Part shown: in pieces, positions 18,350 through 26,797 of the stretch
Layout of the letters: each line of letters opens with the position of its first letter
How positions within the stretch are numbered: position 1 is the first letter of the stretch
Source: Kribbella aluminosa
GTDB taxonomy: Bacteria > Actinomycetota > Actinomycetes > Propionibacteriales > Kribbellaceae
Assembly: GCF_017876295.1 (NCBI RefSeq)
Contig: NZ_JAGINT010000002.1
Location: 620,001-684,000, forward strand
DNA: 64,000 nucleotides
Reading direction: 5' to 3'
Notes under the pieces: generated by a model
The model's input: only the letters and a program-made list of their open reading frames with translations
The model's database searches: none
What the model was told of the DNA's origin: nothing
Translations under genes and position numbers: made by a program

Positions 18350-18530
18350 TGGAACAGCCTGCGGATCGTAGCCGTCCCCGACACTGTCGGTGAGTTACCT
18401 ACGGGTTAACAGTCGGCTCCCGGAAGTTGAATCCGCGTCCAGGGCAAGTGGTCTATTCGCGGCGGCCCGATCGTGCACTCCTGGCGCGAAACGGTTGGAA
18501 GCCGGGGGCCGCGCTGCCACTCTCAGTCAT

Positions 18531-19577
18531 ATGCGAATCAACCGAGTGCTGACCGCGATGCTCGCGGTACCGCTGCTGGGACTGGGGTTCGCGACCGCGC
18601 CGCTGGCAGCGCACGCCGACCCCGATCCGGATCTGAAGATCACCTCGATCACGCTGAACAAGACTGCCGTCGCCGTCAGCGGCCTGAACACGGTTCCGGT
18701 CACCGTCACGGTCACAGGTTCGTATGCGCCCGAGCCGACGACGACCCTGAACGTGGTCCTGGAACGCACCGGCGGCACCGGGATGGACCCGTCGCTGTTG
18801 TCGACCAACCTCGTCCGCAACCAGGCCGCCGGCACTTGGAGCGGGTCGGTACTGGTCCCGTCGACGGCGAACGGCACCTTCAAGGTGACCGGCGCTCAGA
18901 CAGGCCCGTTCTTCCCGGGCAGCGGGAGTATGACGACCCCGACGCCGTACTCCGGTCCGACGCTCACGGTCACCGGCACGCACCAGCCGAGGATCACCGC
19001 CTCGGTGACCCCGAAGGTCGTGCCGCGCAACAAGCCGTACACGATCAAGTGGGCCGTCACCGACGCGCAGACCGGCAAGCCGTACGGCACCCGGGTCCGG
19101 GTCGCGCTGGAGAACGACAACCTCTGCGTCGAGTACATGGGGCCGGGCCACACCGACTTGACCGACGTCAACGGCGTGGTCACCAAGTCGTACCCGGGGT
19201 CCCTTGGCGACTACCTCAACTGCCTGCTGCTCCCGGGCAATCCGAACACCACTGGCTGGCTGTCGTTCTTCGTGTCCCGCCCGGTCTCCAAGCCGACGGT
19301 GACCGCGGTGCCGTCGCGGACCAGCGCGCCGGTGGGCGCCATCGTGCCGGTCAACGGTGCGGTGCACACGGTGGCGGCGGGCTGCAAGGTGTACCTGCAG
19401 CGGTTGTACGGCGCGACCCAGTGGCGGACCGTCAGCACCGGGCAGGTCCGCTCGTCCGGGCGCTACACGGTGAACGCACAACCGGCGTACAAGGGCAGCA
19501 TCCCGTACCGGTCGTACGTCCCGCCCTGCAACTCGATCGCCGCGTTCAGCAAGGCCTTCTCGATCCGGGGTACGTAG
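18531..19577 (+). CDS. Secreted protein with Ig/fibronectin-like repeats, function unknown
   Basis: 348-residue exported protein. The signal peptide (1-28) ends LAAHA. The mature part is Thr/Val/Pro-rich beta sequence in about three Ig-like blocks (30-150, 155-260, 265-348) with paired cysteines (for example VPPC near the end). ATG 18531 gives the signal peptide directly; longer in-frame extension has no such property. No catalytic motif found. It may bind a surface or polymer. An AGTGGTCTA half-site lies at 18447, 84 bp upstream. Confidence 0.7.
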   Translation: MRINRVLTAMLAVPLLGLGFATAPLAAHADPDPDLKITSITLNKTAVAVSGLNTVPVTVTVTGSYAPEPTTTLNVVLERTGGTGMDPSLLSTNLVRNQAAGTWSGSVLVPSTANGTFKVTGAQTGPFFPGSGSMTTPTPYSGPTLTVTGTHQPRITASVTPKVVPRNKPYTIKWAVTDAQTGKPYGTRVRVALENDNLCVEYMGPGHTDLTDVNGVVTKSYPGSLGDYLNCLLLPGNPNTTGWLSFFVSRPVSKPTVTAVPSRTSAPVGAIVPVNGAVHTVAAGCKVYLQRLYGATQWRTVSTGQVRSSGRYTVNAQPAYKGSIPYRSYVPPCNSIAAFSKAFSIRGT

Positions 19578-19595
19578 CCGGGTTGGGCGGATGGG

Positions 19596-19614
19596 TTAGG
19601 GTGACCTTACTTAT
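19596..19614. promoter_or_regulatory. Iron box (IdeR/DmdR-type) for the siderophore-interacting protein
   Basis: TTAGGGTGACCTTACTTAT matches 13 of 19 positions of the DtxR/IdeR consensus TTAGGTTAGSCTAACCTAA, including TTAGG and the central CCT. It lies 24 bp before the GTG start, the usual place for iron repression. Confidence 0.6.
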
Positions 19615-19637
19615 CCGCCCGAGAGGAAAGTGGTCGC

Positions 19638-20465
19638 GTGCCCAGCCCCGCACCCCGTCGTAACCGCGTCTGCAAGCGTGCCGTCGTCCAGCGGACCGAG
19701 CGGATCACGCCGCACATGATCCGGGTCGTGCTGACCTCCGACGACTTCGCCGGCAACGGCTGCACCGACGCGTACGTGAAGCTGCTGTTCGGCAAGGCCG
19801 GCGTCGAGTACCCCGAGCCGCTGGACATGGGCGTGGTGCGGGAGACGTACCCGAGCGACCAGTGGCCGACGATGCGCACGTACACCGTCCGCAGCTGGGA
19901 CGAGGCGACCCGCGAGCTGACGATCGACTTCGTGCACCACGGCGACGAGGGTGTCGCGGGCCCGTGGGCGGCGTCGGCGCAACCCGGTGACGTGCTGTGG
20001 TTCAACGGCCCGGGCGGTGGCTACACGCCGGACGAGGCCGCCGACTGGCACCTGCTCGTCGGCGACGAGAGCGCGCTCCCGGCGATCGGCGCAGCCGTCG
20101 AGCAGCTGGCCCCGGGTACGCGGGCCACGGTCCTCGTCGAGGTCGCGGACGAGACCGAGCAGCAGAAGTTCGGCAGCTCGGCCGACGTCGACGTCCAGTG
20201 GCTCCACCGGACCGCGGACGCTCCTCGCGGCGACGCGCTGGCGTCCGCCGTCGAGTCGCTCGACTTCCCGCCCGGCACCCCGCACATCTTCGTCCACGGC
20301 GAGGCCGGCTTCGTCTTCCGCATCCGCAAGAACCTCTTCCAGGACCGCGCCCTCCCCCGCGACCGCGTCTCCCTTTCCGGCTACTGGCGCCTCGGCAAGA
20401 ACGAAGACGGCTGGCAAGCCGAAAAAGCCGACACCAGGAAGCGCGAAGAAACAGCGAACAACTAG
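19638..20465 (+). CDS. Siderophore-interacting protein (ferric-siderophore reductase, SIP/ViuB family)
   Basis: 275-residue flavoprotein that reduces ferric siderophores to release iron in the cytoplasm. The FAD-binding motif RTYTVR occurs near residue 75, the NAD(P)-binding part includes GDESALPAI, and the SIP C-terminus reads SGYWRLGKNEDGW. GTG 19638 follows GAGAGGAAAG. The iron box at 19596 indicates repression when iron is plentiful. No siderophore transporter genes are beside it. Confidence 0.92.
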   Translation: MPSPAPRRNRVCKRAVVQRTERITPHMIRVVLTSDDFAGNGCTDAYVKLLFGKAGVEYPEPLDMGVVRETYPSDQWPTMRTYTVRSWDEATRELTIDFVHHGDEGVAGPWAASAQPGDVLWFNGPGGGYTPDEAADWHLLVGDESALPAIGAAVEQLAPGTRATVLVEVADETEQQKFGSSADVDVQWLHRTADAPRGDALASAVESLDFPPGTPHIFVHGEAGFVFRIRKNLFQDRALPRDRVSLSGYWRLGKNEDGWQAEKADTRKREETANN

Positions 20466-20519
20466 CTCCGCTGAACCTGCGCGGTGCGACCATCGGTTGT
20501 GCCTAGCAGAGGAGAAGCG

Positions 20520-20711
20520 ATGAACGACCCTCATCTCTCCCGCGAACAGCGGGCAGCGCTGGAAGCCATCCACGGCGACCGAGGAGATCCTGCGGAGCCC
20601 TTCGTGGCCGAGGCCGGTGACGGACCGGTGCGCGTCGAAGGCACCCCGGACCTGCGGCGCCGGCTCAGCTCCAGCAAAACCTCAAGCCGCAAAAACGGCA
20701 AGACGCGCTGA
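20520..20711 (+). CDS. Small hypothetical protein, 63 residues
   Basis: ATG 20520 is preceded by AGAGGAGAAG, a good ribosome-binding site, 54 bp after the siderophore-interacting gene. The protein is charged, with an acidic middle and a Ser/Lys/Arg-rich C-terminus (SSSKTSSRKNGKTR). No family recognised. It lies wholly opposite the 3' part of the fic reading frame, which looks like its shadow, so this gene and the last third of the fic ORF cannot both be real as read. Confidence 0.5.
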   Translation: MNDPHLSREQRAALEAIHGDRGDPAEPFVAEAGDGPVRVEGTPDLRRRLSSSKTSSRKNGKTR

Positions 20712-21208
20712 CCTCGTCCTTGGGTGGAGTCGAGGCGGTACGGCGAGAGCTCGGCGACGTGCTGCATGAACAGCTTGGCCGCCCGCCCGTTGCCCTCCCG
20801 GAACGGATGCGCCTGGTTCACGTACGCGTACACCTTCGCCGCGTTCTCCCCGAACTCCCGCTGGCTCATCGACGCCCACTCGGCGGACTCGATCAGCTTG
20901 GCGGCGTCGTCCAGGTAACGGTCGACCTGCCCCGGCGGTGCGAAACCGCCTGGGTGACCCTTGTACAGCTCGGTCTGCCGCGTCTGGCCGGCCCACTCGT
21001 AGACGTCCTGGAAGAGGTACGCGTGAACCGCGCGCAGGTGACGCGCGTCGTACGTTCGCGGAATGTCCGCCTCACCCGACTCCAGTTCGCGCTGGCGGTC
21101 CGCCACAACGGCGTACTCCAGGCCTTCAGGGTTTCCTTGTCGCGCTCGCCGAACTTGTTCTGAAGGGTCCTGGTGCGGGGGCGGGTAGACGTACGGATCC
21201 TGTGCCAT
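20531..21208 (-). CDS. Fic-family AMPylase (toxin-like), frame disturbed at both ends
   Basis: Fic proteins transfer AMP to target proteins, typically as toxins. The catalytic motif HPFREGNGR is at residues 134-142, followed by AAK where Arg is usual. YEWAGQTRQTE upstream is also typical. Residues 10-31 (from PPHQDP) look out of frame: the +1 frame reads RTRTLQNKFGERDKETL, the family sequence, and re-enters at EYAVVADRQRELE. One base fewer in the C-run (plus 21177-21181) and one more near 21127 repair it. After about residue 157 family similarity ends and the frame is probably the shadow of the small plus-strand gene. ATG 21208 lies 10 bp after the antitoxin-like gene. The protein may be damaged or mis-sequenced. 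Confidence 0.72.
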   Translation of the reverse strand: MAQDPYVYPPPHQDPSEQVRRARQGNPEGLEYAVVADRQRELESGEADIPRTYDARHLRAVHAYLFQDVYEWAGQTRQTELYKGHPGGFAPPGQVDRYLDDAAKLIESAEWASMSQREFGENAAKVYAYVNQAHPFREGNGRAAKLFMQHVAELSPYRLDSTQGRGQRVLPFLRLEVLLELSRRRRSGVPSTRTGPSPASATKGSAGSPRSPWMASSAARCSRER

Positions 21209-21218
21209 CGTGGGCGGC

Positions 21219-21451
21219 TCAGTCCTGCCCGGCGGCGCGGCGGCGGGCGGCGGCGTGGGCTCGGCGGAGGTACTCGTCCTTGTCGATCAGGCCGAGGGCC
21301 CGGACGACCAGGTTTCGACGTCCTCGCGGTTCGGCTCCCAGCCCTCGTGCCAGGCGTTGGCGAGTGACTGTACGACGGCGCGTCGTTGGTCGTCGCCGAG
21401 CGAAGTGAAGAGCTCCGGCCAGCGCTTCTCGACGTCCAGTTCCTCGGGCAC
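21219..21451 (-). CDS. VbhA-like antitoxin, frame interrupted near 21314
   Basis: Short helical protein of the type that blocks Fic active sites. From GTG 21451 the frame reads a helical segment with RRAVVQSLANAWHEGWEPN, a VbhA-like inhibitory signature. It then fails at DVETWSSGPSA. The neighbouring frame continues NLVVRALGLIDKDEYLRRA and ends 10 bp before fic. Adding one A to GAAACC (plus-strand 21313-21315) restores one 77-residue frame with the usual ENLV...DEYLRR ending. Coordinates cover the repaired gene. The antitoxin-before-toxin order supports a Fic/VbhA pair. Confidence 0.6.
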
Positions 21452-21471
21452 GGTCCCAATTGTACGAAAAG

Positions 21472-22197
21472 TCAGTGGCTGCGGCGGGCCGTGAGGATGT
21501 CGATGAGGGTGCTCGCCTGGTTGGTGGGGAGGACCCAGTCTTCGCCGTTGGCCTGGAGGATGACGGCGGGGCCGGGGGTGGCAACTGCGTGGGTTACCGC
21601 GATCGGGAACTTGAGGCGTTCGGCGCCTGAGAGGGAGAACTCGTGGGTGCCGGTGACTGCGGTCAGCGGGTAGCTGCGGGACTGGTGTTCGGCGCGGGGG
21701 ATCGGGTGCGACTGGACGGTGACCGAGTCGGCGCCGACGAGTACCGCGGCCAGCGGGATCCCGCGGAGACGGAAGACGAGTTCGTACGGCGTACCCGCCA
21801 GCTCCGGGTCGAACGGGACGAGCAGCGCGCGGTCCGCCGTACGGGCGAGGGCGAGGCCGGCGACGATGCCGACGATCAGCCCGGGCACAGCGAGTACGAC
21901 CGGCCACCACACCCCGACCGCCAGCGGGAACAACGTCACCATCAAGCCGGTCAGCCCGCCGAACAGCCCGGCGACGCCCGTCCACCAGCGCGGTTGGTAC
22001 CGATGCCGGCGGCGTAGCACGAACCCCAGCGCCAGCATCGCCACCGGTACGACGCAGCCGATCCACGCGGCCGCCGTACCGCGTGACGCGATCACCGCGA
22101 CGACGATCAGCAACAGGACCGGGATCCCCAAGTATGTCGCCGCCACGATCCGCTGCACCCGCTGATGCCTGCTCTCCACGGGAAAACCCAAGCACAT
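21472..22197 (-). CDS. Four-helix membrane protein, function unknown
   Basis: About 241 residues from ATG 22197. Four membrane helices fall in the first 115 residues, followed by a soluble C-terminal region (about 125-241) that includes a PH-like beta pattern (YELVFRLRGIPLAAVLVG). No catalytic motif seen. It diverges from the phosphotransferase gene with only 28 bp between the starts; a GTG at 22179 is an alternative start. Confidence 0.65.
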   Translation of the reverse strand: MCLGFPVESRHQRVQRIVAATYLGIPVLLLIVVAVIASRGTAAAWIGCVVPVAMLALGFVLRRRHRYQPRWWTGVAGLFGGLTGLMVTLFPLAVGVWWPVVLAVPGLIVGIVAGLALARTADRALLVPFDPELAGTPYELVFRLRGIPLAAVLVGADSVTVQSHPIPRAEHQSRSYPLTAVTGTHEFSLSGAERLKFPIAVTHAVATPGPAVILQANGEDWVLPTNQASTLIDILTARRSH

Positions 22198-22225
22198 CCC
22201 CGGGCGAGCACCTACTGTGCATCGG

Positions 22226-23116
22226 GTGATCGAGATTCCCGCGAGGCTCATCCGGAATCACCGCGCGAAGGCGTCCGACTGGCTGGACAGCCTGCCCGGG
22301 GCCGTCGAGCGGTACGTCGGCGAGTGGGAGCTGACCGTCGACGGCGAACTGCTGAGCGGCGAGGCGTCGCTGATCGTCCCCGTCGTACGCCGGGACGGGA
22401 CGGCGGCGATGCTCAAGCTGCAGTCGGTGAACGACGAGAGCGAGAGCGAGGCGCTCGCGCTCCGGACGTGGAATCACGACGACGTCGTCGAGGTCCTCGA
22501 GGACGACCCGGAAACCTCCACCATCCTGCTCGAGCGGCTCAAGCCGCGGACCCTCGACGACCACCCCGATCACGTCGAGGCCACGCGGATCCTCGCCGGG
22601 ATCCTGAGCCGGCTGATGGTCGTCCCCGCGCCGCCGGGTGTCCGGAAGCTCGCGGACATCGCGGCCGGGATGATCGACGACGCGCCGCGCCTGATCCCGC
22701 AGCTGGCGGATCCGGCCGAGCAGGCGTTGACCTGGCGCTTCGTCGCGATGGTGAAGGAGCTACTGCCGGAGTCCGGCGACCGCCTGCTGCACTGGGATCT
22801 GCACTACTACAACGTGATGGCGGCGGAGCGGCAGCCGTGGCTGGCGATCGACCCGAAGCCGCTGGCCGGTGATCCGGCGTTCGAGCTGATGCCCGCGGTG
22901 TGGAACCGGTGGGACGACCTGGTGGCCACGGGTGATCTCTCGCAGGCGATCCGGGATCGGTTCCAGCTGATGCTGGACGTGACCGGGATCGAGCGGGACC
23001 GGGCGCTGGGGTGGACCGCGGGGAGGATCCTGCAGAACGTGCTCTGGTTCACCGAGGACGGCGACACCCGGATCGAGGACGAGCTAGCGGCGGTAGCCGG
23101 TGCCCTGTTCTCGTGA
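22226..23116 (+). CDS. Aminoglycoside/hydroxyurea-type phosphotransferase (APH(6) family)
   Basis: 296-residue small-molecule kinase of the streptomycin-6-kinase/hydroxyurea-resistance family. The catalytic loop is LLHWDLHYYNVM (HxDxxxxN) and the metal-binding segment WLAIDPKPLAGDPAFEL. ATP-binding beta strands with LKLQSV and a SESEALAL helix precede. GTG 22226 was chosen to give the family start VIEIPARL; a GTG 9 bp earlier is possible. Chromosomal homologues are common in soil actinomycetes, so the substrate and any resistance phenotype cannot be assigned. Confidence 0.85.
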   Translation: MIEIPARLIRNHRAKASDWLDSLPGAVERYVGEWELTVDGELLSGEASLIVPVVRRDGTAAMLKLQSVNDESESEALALRTWNHDDVVEVLEDDPETSTILLERLKPRTLDDHPDHVEATRILAGILSRLMVVPAPPGVRKLADIAAGMIDDAPRLIPQLADPAEQALTWRFVAMVKELLPESGDRLLHWDLHYYNVMAAERQPWLAIDPKPLAGDPAFELMPAVWNRWDDLVATGDLSQAIRDRFQLMLDVTGIERDRALGWTAGRILQNVLWFTEDGDTRIEDELAAVAGALFS

Positions 23117-23128
23117 TTACATGATTAC

Positions 23129-23587
23129 GTGACGACTCCGACGCTGTACGACTGGGCGGGTGGGCACGATGCGCTCCGCCGGCTGACCGACGTGTTCTAC
23201 GACCAGGTGCTCGAGGACCCGATCCTCGCACCGGTCTTCGCGCACATGAGCGAGAACCACCGCGAGCACGTGGCGATCTGGCTCGGCGAGGTGTTCCGCG
23301 GGCCCAGCCGGTACACCGACGAGTTCGGCGGCTACCCGGCGATGCTGGCGCACCACCTGAACCTCGGGCTGACCGAGGAGCAGCGGTCTCGCTGGGCGGC
23401 GCTGATCGCTGCCAGTGCGGACCCGGCGGGCCTCCCCGACGACCCGGAGTTCCGCTCGGCGTTCGTCGCGTACATCGAGTGGGGAACAAGGATCGCGCTG
23501 GCGAACTCACAACCCGGCGCAACCCCGCCCCCCCAGGCCCCGGTCCCCCACTGGGGCTGGGGCGAGGCCCCGCCGTACCAACCCTAA
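23129..23587 (+). CDS. glbO: Group II truncated haemoglobin (GlbO-like)
   Basis: 152-residue 2-on-2 globin. The N-terminal YDWAGGHDALRRLTDVFYDQV contains the B-helix tyrosine, LAHHLNLGLTEEQRSRW carries the proximal histidine region and the G8 tryptophan, and PAFEF-like spacing is normal. A Pro-rich C-terminal tail (about 130-152) is unusual but short. Roles of this group are oxygen or nitric-oxide chemistry. GTG 23129 lies 12 bp after the phosphotransferase stop. Confidence 0.88.
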   Translation: MTTPTLYDWAGGHDALRRLTDVFYDQVLEDPILAPVFAHMSENHREHVAIWLGEVFRGPSRYTDEFGGYPAMLAHHLNLGLTEEQRSRWAALIAASADPAGLPDDPEFRSAFVAYIEWGTRIALANSQPGATPPPQAPVPHWGWGEAPPYQP

Positions 23588-23600
23588 CCGTCCCATCACG

Positions 23601-23667
23601 GCCATCTTTGTGCACGCACCAACCAGTTTTCCGCTCCGGAAATGGTCGACAGGTGCACAAAGATGGC
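23601..23667. terminator. 15-bp perfect inverted repeat enclosing a second hairpin
   Basis: GCCATCTTTGTGCAC (23601-23615) and GTGCACAAAGATGGC (23653-23667) are exact complements with 37 nt between. The interior also folds: ACCA/TGGT and TTTCCG/CGGAAA. It follows glbO by 13 bp, so it may end that transcript, but it is AT-richer and larger than the other terminators here. The remaining 23668-23792 contains no gene. Confidence 0.6.
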
Positions 23668-23792
23668 ATAGATCGGTGGTCGCGGGAGGGGGTGCTGAGG
23701 TGGCGGACACCCGGGCGCGCGCCGGGGACCTACGGGTTGGATACAGTCGCGGTTCAGCTAGTGTCCGCCGGCGGGGATGCGAGGGTTTACCT

Positions 23793-24851
23793 GTGACCGC
23801 TCAGCTCGAGTACCCCGACGTACAGGATTCCGATGCGCTGCTGTCCGTGCAGGGGCTGTGGAAGGTGTTCGGCCCGAAGGCGCAGCGGGTGCCGCACCGG
23901 TCCGACCTGGCCAGGCTGGACCGGACGGAGCTGTACGCGAAGACCGGGTGTACGGCGGCGGTCCGCGACCTGAGCTTCGACGTGGCGCCCGGCGAGGTGT
24001 TCGTCGTGATGGGCCTGTCCGGATCGGGCAAGTCGACGCTGGTCCGCTGCCTGACCCGGCTGATCGAGCCGACCGCCGGGCGGCTCACCTTCGAGGGCGA
24101 GGACCTGCGCGCGGCCGACGAGAAGCGGTTGCGCGCACTCCGGCGGAGCAAGTTCTCGATGGTCTTCCAGCACTTCGGGCTGCTCCCGCACCGCAAGGTG
24201 ATCGACAACGTCTCGTACGGCCTGGAGATCCGCGGCGAGAGCAGGCCCGACCGGCGCCGGCGCGCCCAGGAGGTCATCGACCTGGTCGGCCTGGCCGGCA
24301 ACGAGCACCTGTACCCCGAGCAGCTGTCGGGCGGCATGCAGCAGCGGGTCGGCCTGGCGCGGGCGCTGGCGAACGACCCCGACGTGCTGCTGTTCGACGA
24401 GCCGTTCTCCGCGCTCGACCCGCTGATCCGCCGGGAGATGCAGACCGAGGTGGTCCGGCTGCACCGAGAGGTCGGCAAGACGATGGTGTTCGTCACCCAC
24501 GACCTGTCCGAGGCGCTGAAGCTCGGCGACCGGATCCTGCTGATGCGCGACGGCGCCGCGGTGCAGCTCGGTACCGGTGACGAGCTGGTCGGTGCGCCGG
24601 CCGACGACTACGTCCGCGAGTTCGTCCGCGACGTACCGCGGGCCGACGTCCTCACACTGCGCTGGATCGCCCGCGACCCGCACCCGGACGAGCCGCTGGA
24701 CGGGCCGGAGCTTGGTCCCGACGTACTGGTCCGGGAAGCGACCCGGCTGGTGCTGGAGTCGAACCGCCCGGTCAAGGTCGTGGACAACGGCACGCTGCTC
24801 GGGCTCATCGGCGACGAGGAGATCCTCGCCGTCGTCGCGGACACGAACTGA
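23793..24851 (+). CDS. proV: Glycine betaine/proline ABC importer, ATPase subunit (ProV-like)
   Basis: 352-residue ATPase of a compatible-solute importer. Walker A is GLSGSGKST (74-82), the Q-loop is FQHFG, the signature is LSGGMQQRVGLARAL, Walker B is LLFDEPFSAL. A C-terminal extension (about 290-352) resembles a degenerate CBS-like regulatory tail. The long N-terminal segment containing VFGP and HRSDLAR is typical of ProV/OpuAA. GTG 23793 was chosen because upstream frame sequence belongs to the gap after glbO. The stop overlaps the next ATG (TGATG). Confidence 0.9.
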   Translation: MTAQLEYPDVQDSDALLSVQGLWKVFGPKAQRVPHRSDLARLDRTELYAKTGCTAAVRDLSFDVAPGEVFVVMGLSGSGKSTLVRCLTRLIEPTAGRLTFEGEDLRAADEKRLRALRRSKFSMVFQHFGLLPHRKVIDNVSYGLEIRGESRPDRRRRAQEVIDLVGLAGNEHLYPEQLSGGMQQRVGLARALANDPDVLLFDEPFSALDPLIRREMQTEVVRLHREVGKTMVFVTHDLSEALKLGDRILLMRDGAAVQLGTGDELVGAPADDYVREFVRDVPRADVLTLRWIARDPHPDEPLDGPELGPDVLVREATRLVLESNRPVKVVDNGTLLGLIGDEEILAVVADTN

Positions 24852-26797
24852 TGGCGTCGATCACCGGCTCCGTCGAGATCGAGGTACGGCGGCCCCGCCG
24901 CGGAGTGGTTGTCGGCGTACTGCTGGTCGTCTGGGTCGCGGCGTACTTCGTGCTGCGCGGGATCGACACGCTCGTCCTCGGCGGCCAGGACACGACCGCG
25001 CTGCACCGGTGGCTGACCGAGCACCGCGACGCCGTCGGCCAGGGCAACGGGTTCTTCGGCGCGATCCGGGTCGCCGTCGACCAGATCGTGGTGCTGCTGC
25101 AGGACGTGATCTCGCAGCCGTCGTTCGACCGCCCGGTGCCGGTGATCGGCTGGCTGGGCGTGATCGCGATCGCGGCGTACTGCGCCTGGGCGTTCGGCAA
25201 CTGGAAGGTCGCCGTGCTGACGGCCGCCGGGCTGGGGTTCGTCGGGTCGCAGGGGCTGTGGCAGCAGAGCATGGACACGCTCGCGCTGACCATCGCGGCG
25301 GTGCTGCTGTCGTTGCTGGTGGCGATCCCGCTCGGGATCTGGGCGGGGTTGTCGGATCGCGCGTTCAAGGTCGCGACGCTGGTCCTCGACCTGATGCAGA
25401 CGCTGCCGACGTTCGTCTACCTCGCCCCGCTGACGCTGTTCTTCGCGATCGGGCCGGCCGCGGCGACGATCGCCACCCTGATCTACGCGGCGCCGCCCGC
25501 GGTCCGGCTGACCGCGCACGCGATCCGCTCGGTGCCGCCGGAGAGTGTCGAGGCGGCCCGCTCGCTCGGCTCGACCCGCGGTCAGACGCTGCTCAAGGTG
25601 CTGCTGCCAATGTCGCGCTCGACCGTTGTGGTCGGCATCAACCAGACGATCATGGCCGCGCTCTCGATGGTGACCGTGGCCGCGCTGATCGACGCGCCGG
25701 GCCTCGGCCAGACCGTGCTGAAGGCGCTGCAGACGCTGGACGTCGGCGTCGCGTTCAACGCCGGCCTCGCGATCGTCGTCCTCGCGATCGTCCTCGACCG
25801 GGTGACGACGGCGGCGGGCGACCGGCCCTGGCGGACGGCGAGTGTTCGGAGGAAGGTGCTGCTCGGCGCGGGCGCGGCCGGCGTACTGGTGGCGATCTGG
25901 TTCTCGCGGACCTACGTGTGGGCGGCGGAGTTCCCGTCGGGCGTGAACGTGGGCTCGTGGATCGCGTCGGTCGCCTCGGGCGTGACGACGTGGGTCCAGG
26001 ACGTGTTCGGCGGCTTCACGTACGGCGTACGCGACGCGGTGACGGTCGGCCTGCTCAACCCGCTCGAAGGGTTGCTGACGGGATCGCCGTGGTGGCTGGT
26101 CAGCGTCTTCGTCGTCGCGCTGGCCGCGGTGCTGGGCGGGTGGCGGGGAGCCGTTCCCGCAGCGGTTTGCTTGGGTCTGCTGGTCGCGACCGGGGTGTGG
26201 CACGACAGCATGGTCACGCTGGCGTCGACGTTGCTCGCGACTGTCGTGGTCGTGGTGGCCGGACTCGCGCTGGGCGTGTGGGCCGGGCGGAACCGGCGGG
26301 TCGACATCTGGATCCGGCCGGTGCTGGACGCCGGCCAGACGATGCCGCCGTTCGTGTACCTCGTGCCGTTCCTCGCGCTGTTCGGCACCAGCCGGTTCAC
26401 CGCGATCGCGGCGGCAGTCGTGTTCGCGGTCCCGGTCACCACCAAGATCGTTGCCGATGGCATCAGGGCCGTCCCGGTCGCGACCGTCGAGGCGGCGAAC
26501 TCGGTCGGTTCCAGCAGCTGGCAGGTGATCAGCAAGGTGCAGCTGCCGGTGGCCCGGCGGGCGATCACGCTCGCGGTCAACCAGGGGCTGATCTATGTGT
26601 TGTCGATGGTCGTCTGCGGCGGCCTCGTCGGCGCGGGCGCACTCGGGTACGACGTGTCCGCGGGGTTCGCGCAGAGCGACCTGTACGGCAAGGGGCTCGC
26701 GGCCGGCTTGGCGATTGTTCTTCTGGGTGTGTTGCTCGATCGAGTGACACAGGCGGCGGCCCGCCGTACCCACAACTATGAAGGAGACAAGCGGTGA
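24851..26797 (+). CDS. proW: Double-length glycine betaine/proline importer permease (two ProW units fused)
   Basis: 648-residue permease consisting of two binding-protein-dependent transport domains. Unit 1 (about 120-320) contains RSLGSTRGQTLLKVLLPMSR and unit 2 (about 430-630) contains NSVGSSSWQVISKVQLPVARR: both are the EAA loop that contacts the ATPase. Typical ProW is about 280 residues. The first 110 residues hold extra helices. It overlaps proV by 1 bp and the next gene by 4 bp, so all three are translated together. Confidence 0.92.
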   Translation: MASITGSVEIEVRRPRRGVVVGVLLVVWVAAYFVLRGIDTLVLGGQDTTALHRWLTEHRDAVGQGNGFFGAIRVAVDQIVVLLQDVISQPSFDRPVPVIGWLGVIAIAAYCAWAFGNWKVAVLTAAGLGFVGSQGLWQQSMDTLALTIAAVLLSLLVAIPLGIWAGLSDRAFKVATLVLDLMQTLPTFVYLAPLTLFFAIGPAAATIATLIYAAPPAVRLTAHAIRSVPPESVEAARSLGSTRGQTLLKVLLPMSRSTVVVGINQTIMAALSMVTVAALIDAPGLGQTVLKALQTLDVGVAFNAGLAIVVLAIVLDRVTTAAGDRPWRTASVRRKVLLGAGAAGVLVAIWFSRTYVWAAEFPSGVNVGSWIASVASGVTTWVQDVFGGFTYGVRDAVTVGLLNPLEGLLTGSPWWLVSVFVVALAAVLGGWRGAVPAAVCLGLLVATGVWHDSMVTLASTLLATVVVVVAGLALGVWAGRNRRVDIWIRPVLDAGQTMPPFVYLVPFLALFGTSRFTAIAAAVVFAVPVTTKIVADGIRAVPVATVEAANSVGSSSWQVISKVQLPVARRAITLAVNQGLIYVLSMVVCGGLVGAGALGYDVSAGFAQSDLYGKGLAAGLAIVLLGVLLDRVTQAAARRTHNYEGDKR

